Under the pieces are notes generated by a model. The model had not been told where the DNA came from. It searched no databases and saw nothing but the letters and a program-made list of their open reading frames with translations. From contig NZ_JAGGKR010000002.1 of the NCBI RefSeq assembly GCF_017873855.1, positions 1 through 64,000 of the forward strand: DNA of 64,000 nt. The letters are read 5' to 3'. How positions within the stretch are numbered: position 1 is the first letter of the stretch; every line of letters starts with the position of its first letter. Shown in pieces: positions 63,557-64,000 of this stretch. This DNA comes from Methanolinea mesophila. GTDB taxonomy: Archaea; Halobacteriota; Methanomicrobia; Methanomicrobiales; Methanospirillaceae. A program made the position numbers and the translations under genes.

Positions 63557-64000
63557 ATGGCCTCCGAGATCTTTTCCACGGTGGAGTTCCAGATGGTGCT
63601 CCTCCTCTTCATCGCCCTCGCCGGGTACATCCTGGCAACCCGGGTCAACCAGTCGGCGGTGGTTGGAGAGATACTTGTAGGCTTGATCATCGGGCCCAGC
63701 GTGCTCGGATGGATCACCTACACCGATATCGTCCAGACGCTGGCGGGGATCGGGGCAATCATCCTTCTCTTCGTGATCGGGTTTGAGTTCGAGTTCAAAG
63801 ACCTGTTGAACGCAAAGTACGTCGTTATCGGGGCGGTAGGGATTGTCATTCCCTGGATCGGGGGTTACGCGACGGCCCTCGCATTTGGGTTCGATATGGC
63901 GAGCGCCATCTTTGTAGGTACCGCGCTCACCGCCACCAGCATCGCCATTACCGCGAATGTGCTCAAGGAGATGGGTGTTCTGGACACCGAGGTCGCGAAA
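63557..64000 (+). CDS. Kef/CPA2-type cation:proton antiporter, 3' end outside window
   Basis: 148 codons from the ATG are in the window and the frame is open at the right edge. The sequence shows at least four hydrophobic segments. SAVVGEILVGLIIGPSVLG and LLFVIGFEFEFKDL are the CPA2 antiporter signatures, and VGTALTATSIAITANVL is the helix 5 region. It exchanges K+ or Na+ for protons. Any C-terminal regulatory domain would lie outside. Confidence 0.88.
   Translation, partial: MASEIFSTVEFQMVLLLFIALAGYILATRVNQSAVVGEILVGLIIGPSVLGWITYTDIVQTLAGIGAIILLFVIGFEFEFKDLLNAKYVVIGAVGIVIPWIGGYATALAFGFDMASAIFVGTALTATSIAITANVLKEMGVLDTEVAK

Overview
The window reads as a piece of a methanogen chromosome, most likely order Methanomicrobiales (Methanoregulaceae-like); the placement is inference from gene content, not a database match. 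Archaeal markers are the ThrRS with archaeal editing domain, geranylgeranylglyceryl phosphate synthase, archaeal topoisomerase I, GatCAB, an archaeal type IV pilin, a bacterio-opsin-activator-type HTH regulator, adenosine-specific kinase (DUF355) and CARDB/COG1361 surface proteins. Promoters look archaeal: TATA boxes lie about 25-30 nt before several start codons, so some transcripts are probably leaderless. Third codon positions are GC-rich and genes are densely packed on both strands.

Layout. 1-10842: the 3' part of a giant secreted beta-helix gene with an 18-bp tandem repeat, a near-identical 1.16-kb internal duplication and a C-terminal NBR1-type Ig-like domain. 11000-21950: small membrane proteins, a LysE exporter, an NTP-pyrophosphohydrolase-like protein, a Met/His-rich mini-protein, a candidate non-coding RNA, a flavin reductase, a DHA2 efflux pump, a SpoIIE phosphatase receptor and a 3-methyladenine glycosylase. 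22100-26700: a sensor-kinase gene whose frame continues past a TAG into a GNAT acetyltransferase, adenosine-specific kinase, PEBP, flavodoxin and acylphosphatase. 26800-37000: a housekeeping block on the minus strand (gatC-gatA-gatB-topA, then GGGP synthase and an rRNA/tRNA methyltransferase, then dcd and thrS). 37300-51200: mixed metabolic, surface and transport genes and a tRNA-Leu(UAA). 51300-54500: a CDF metal exporter and two LigD-type genes (ligase and polymerase) without Ku nearby. 54500-60200: a MarR-ABC transporter-CARDB operon divergent from arginine deiminase with a palindromic operator candidate between them. 60300-64000: cupin, a highly structured RNA candidate, cardiolipin synthase, RNase HII and the start of a cation/proton antiporter.

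How the parts work together. gatCAB and thrS serve aminoacyl-tRNA formation; GGGP synthase and cardiolipin synthase serve archaeal lipid synthesis; topA, RNase HII, the glycosylase and the LigD pair serve DNA maintenance. The giant beta-helix protein, pilin, PEGA, LamG-like and CARDB proteins form an extracellular set. The most interesting unexplained items are the amber-interrupted kinase-GNAT fusion, two structured RNA candidates (about 14263-14400 and 60785-60939), the near-perfect palindrome at 58725-58747, and three short upstream reading frames whose stop codons overlap the next start codon. All structure and motif calls were made by eye; no folding, alignment or search was run.
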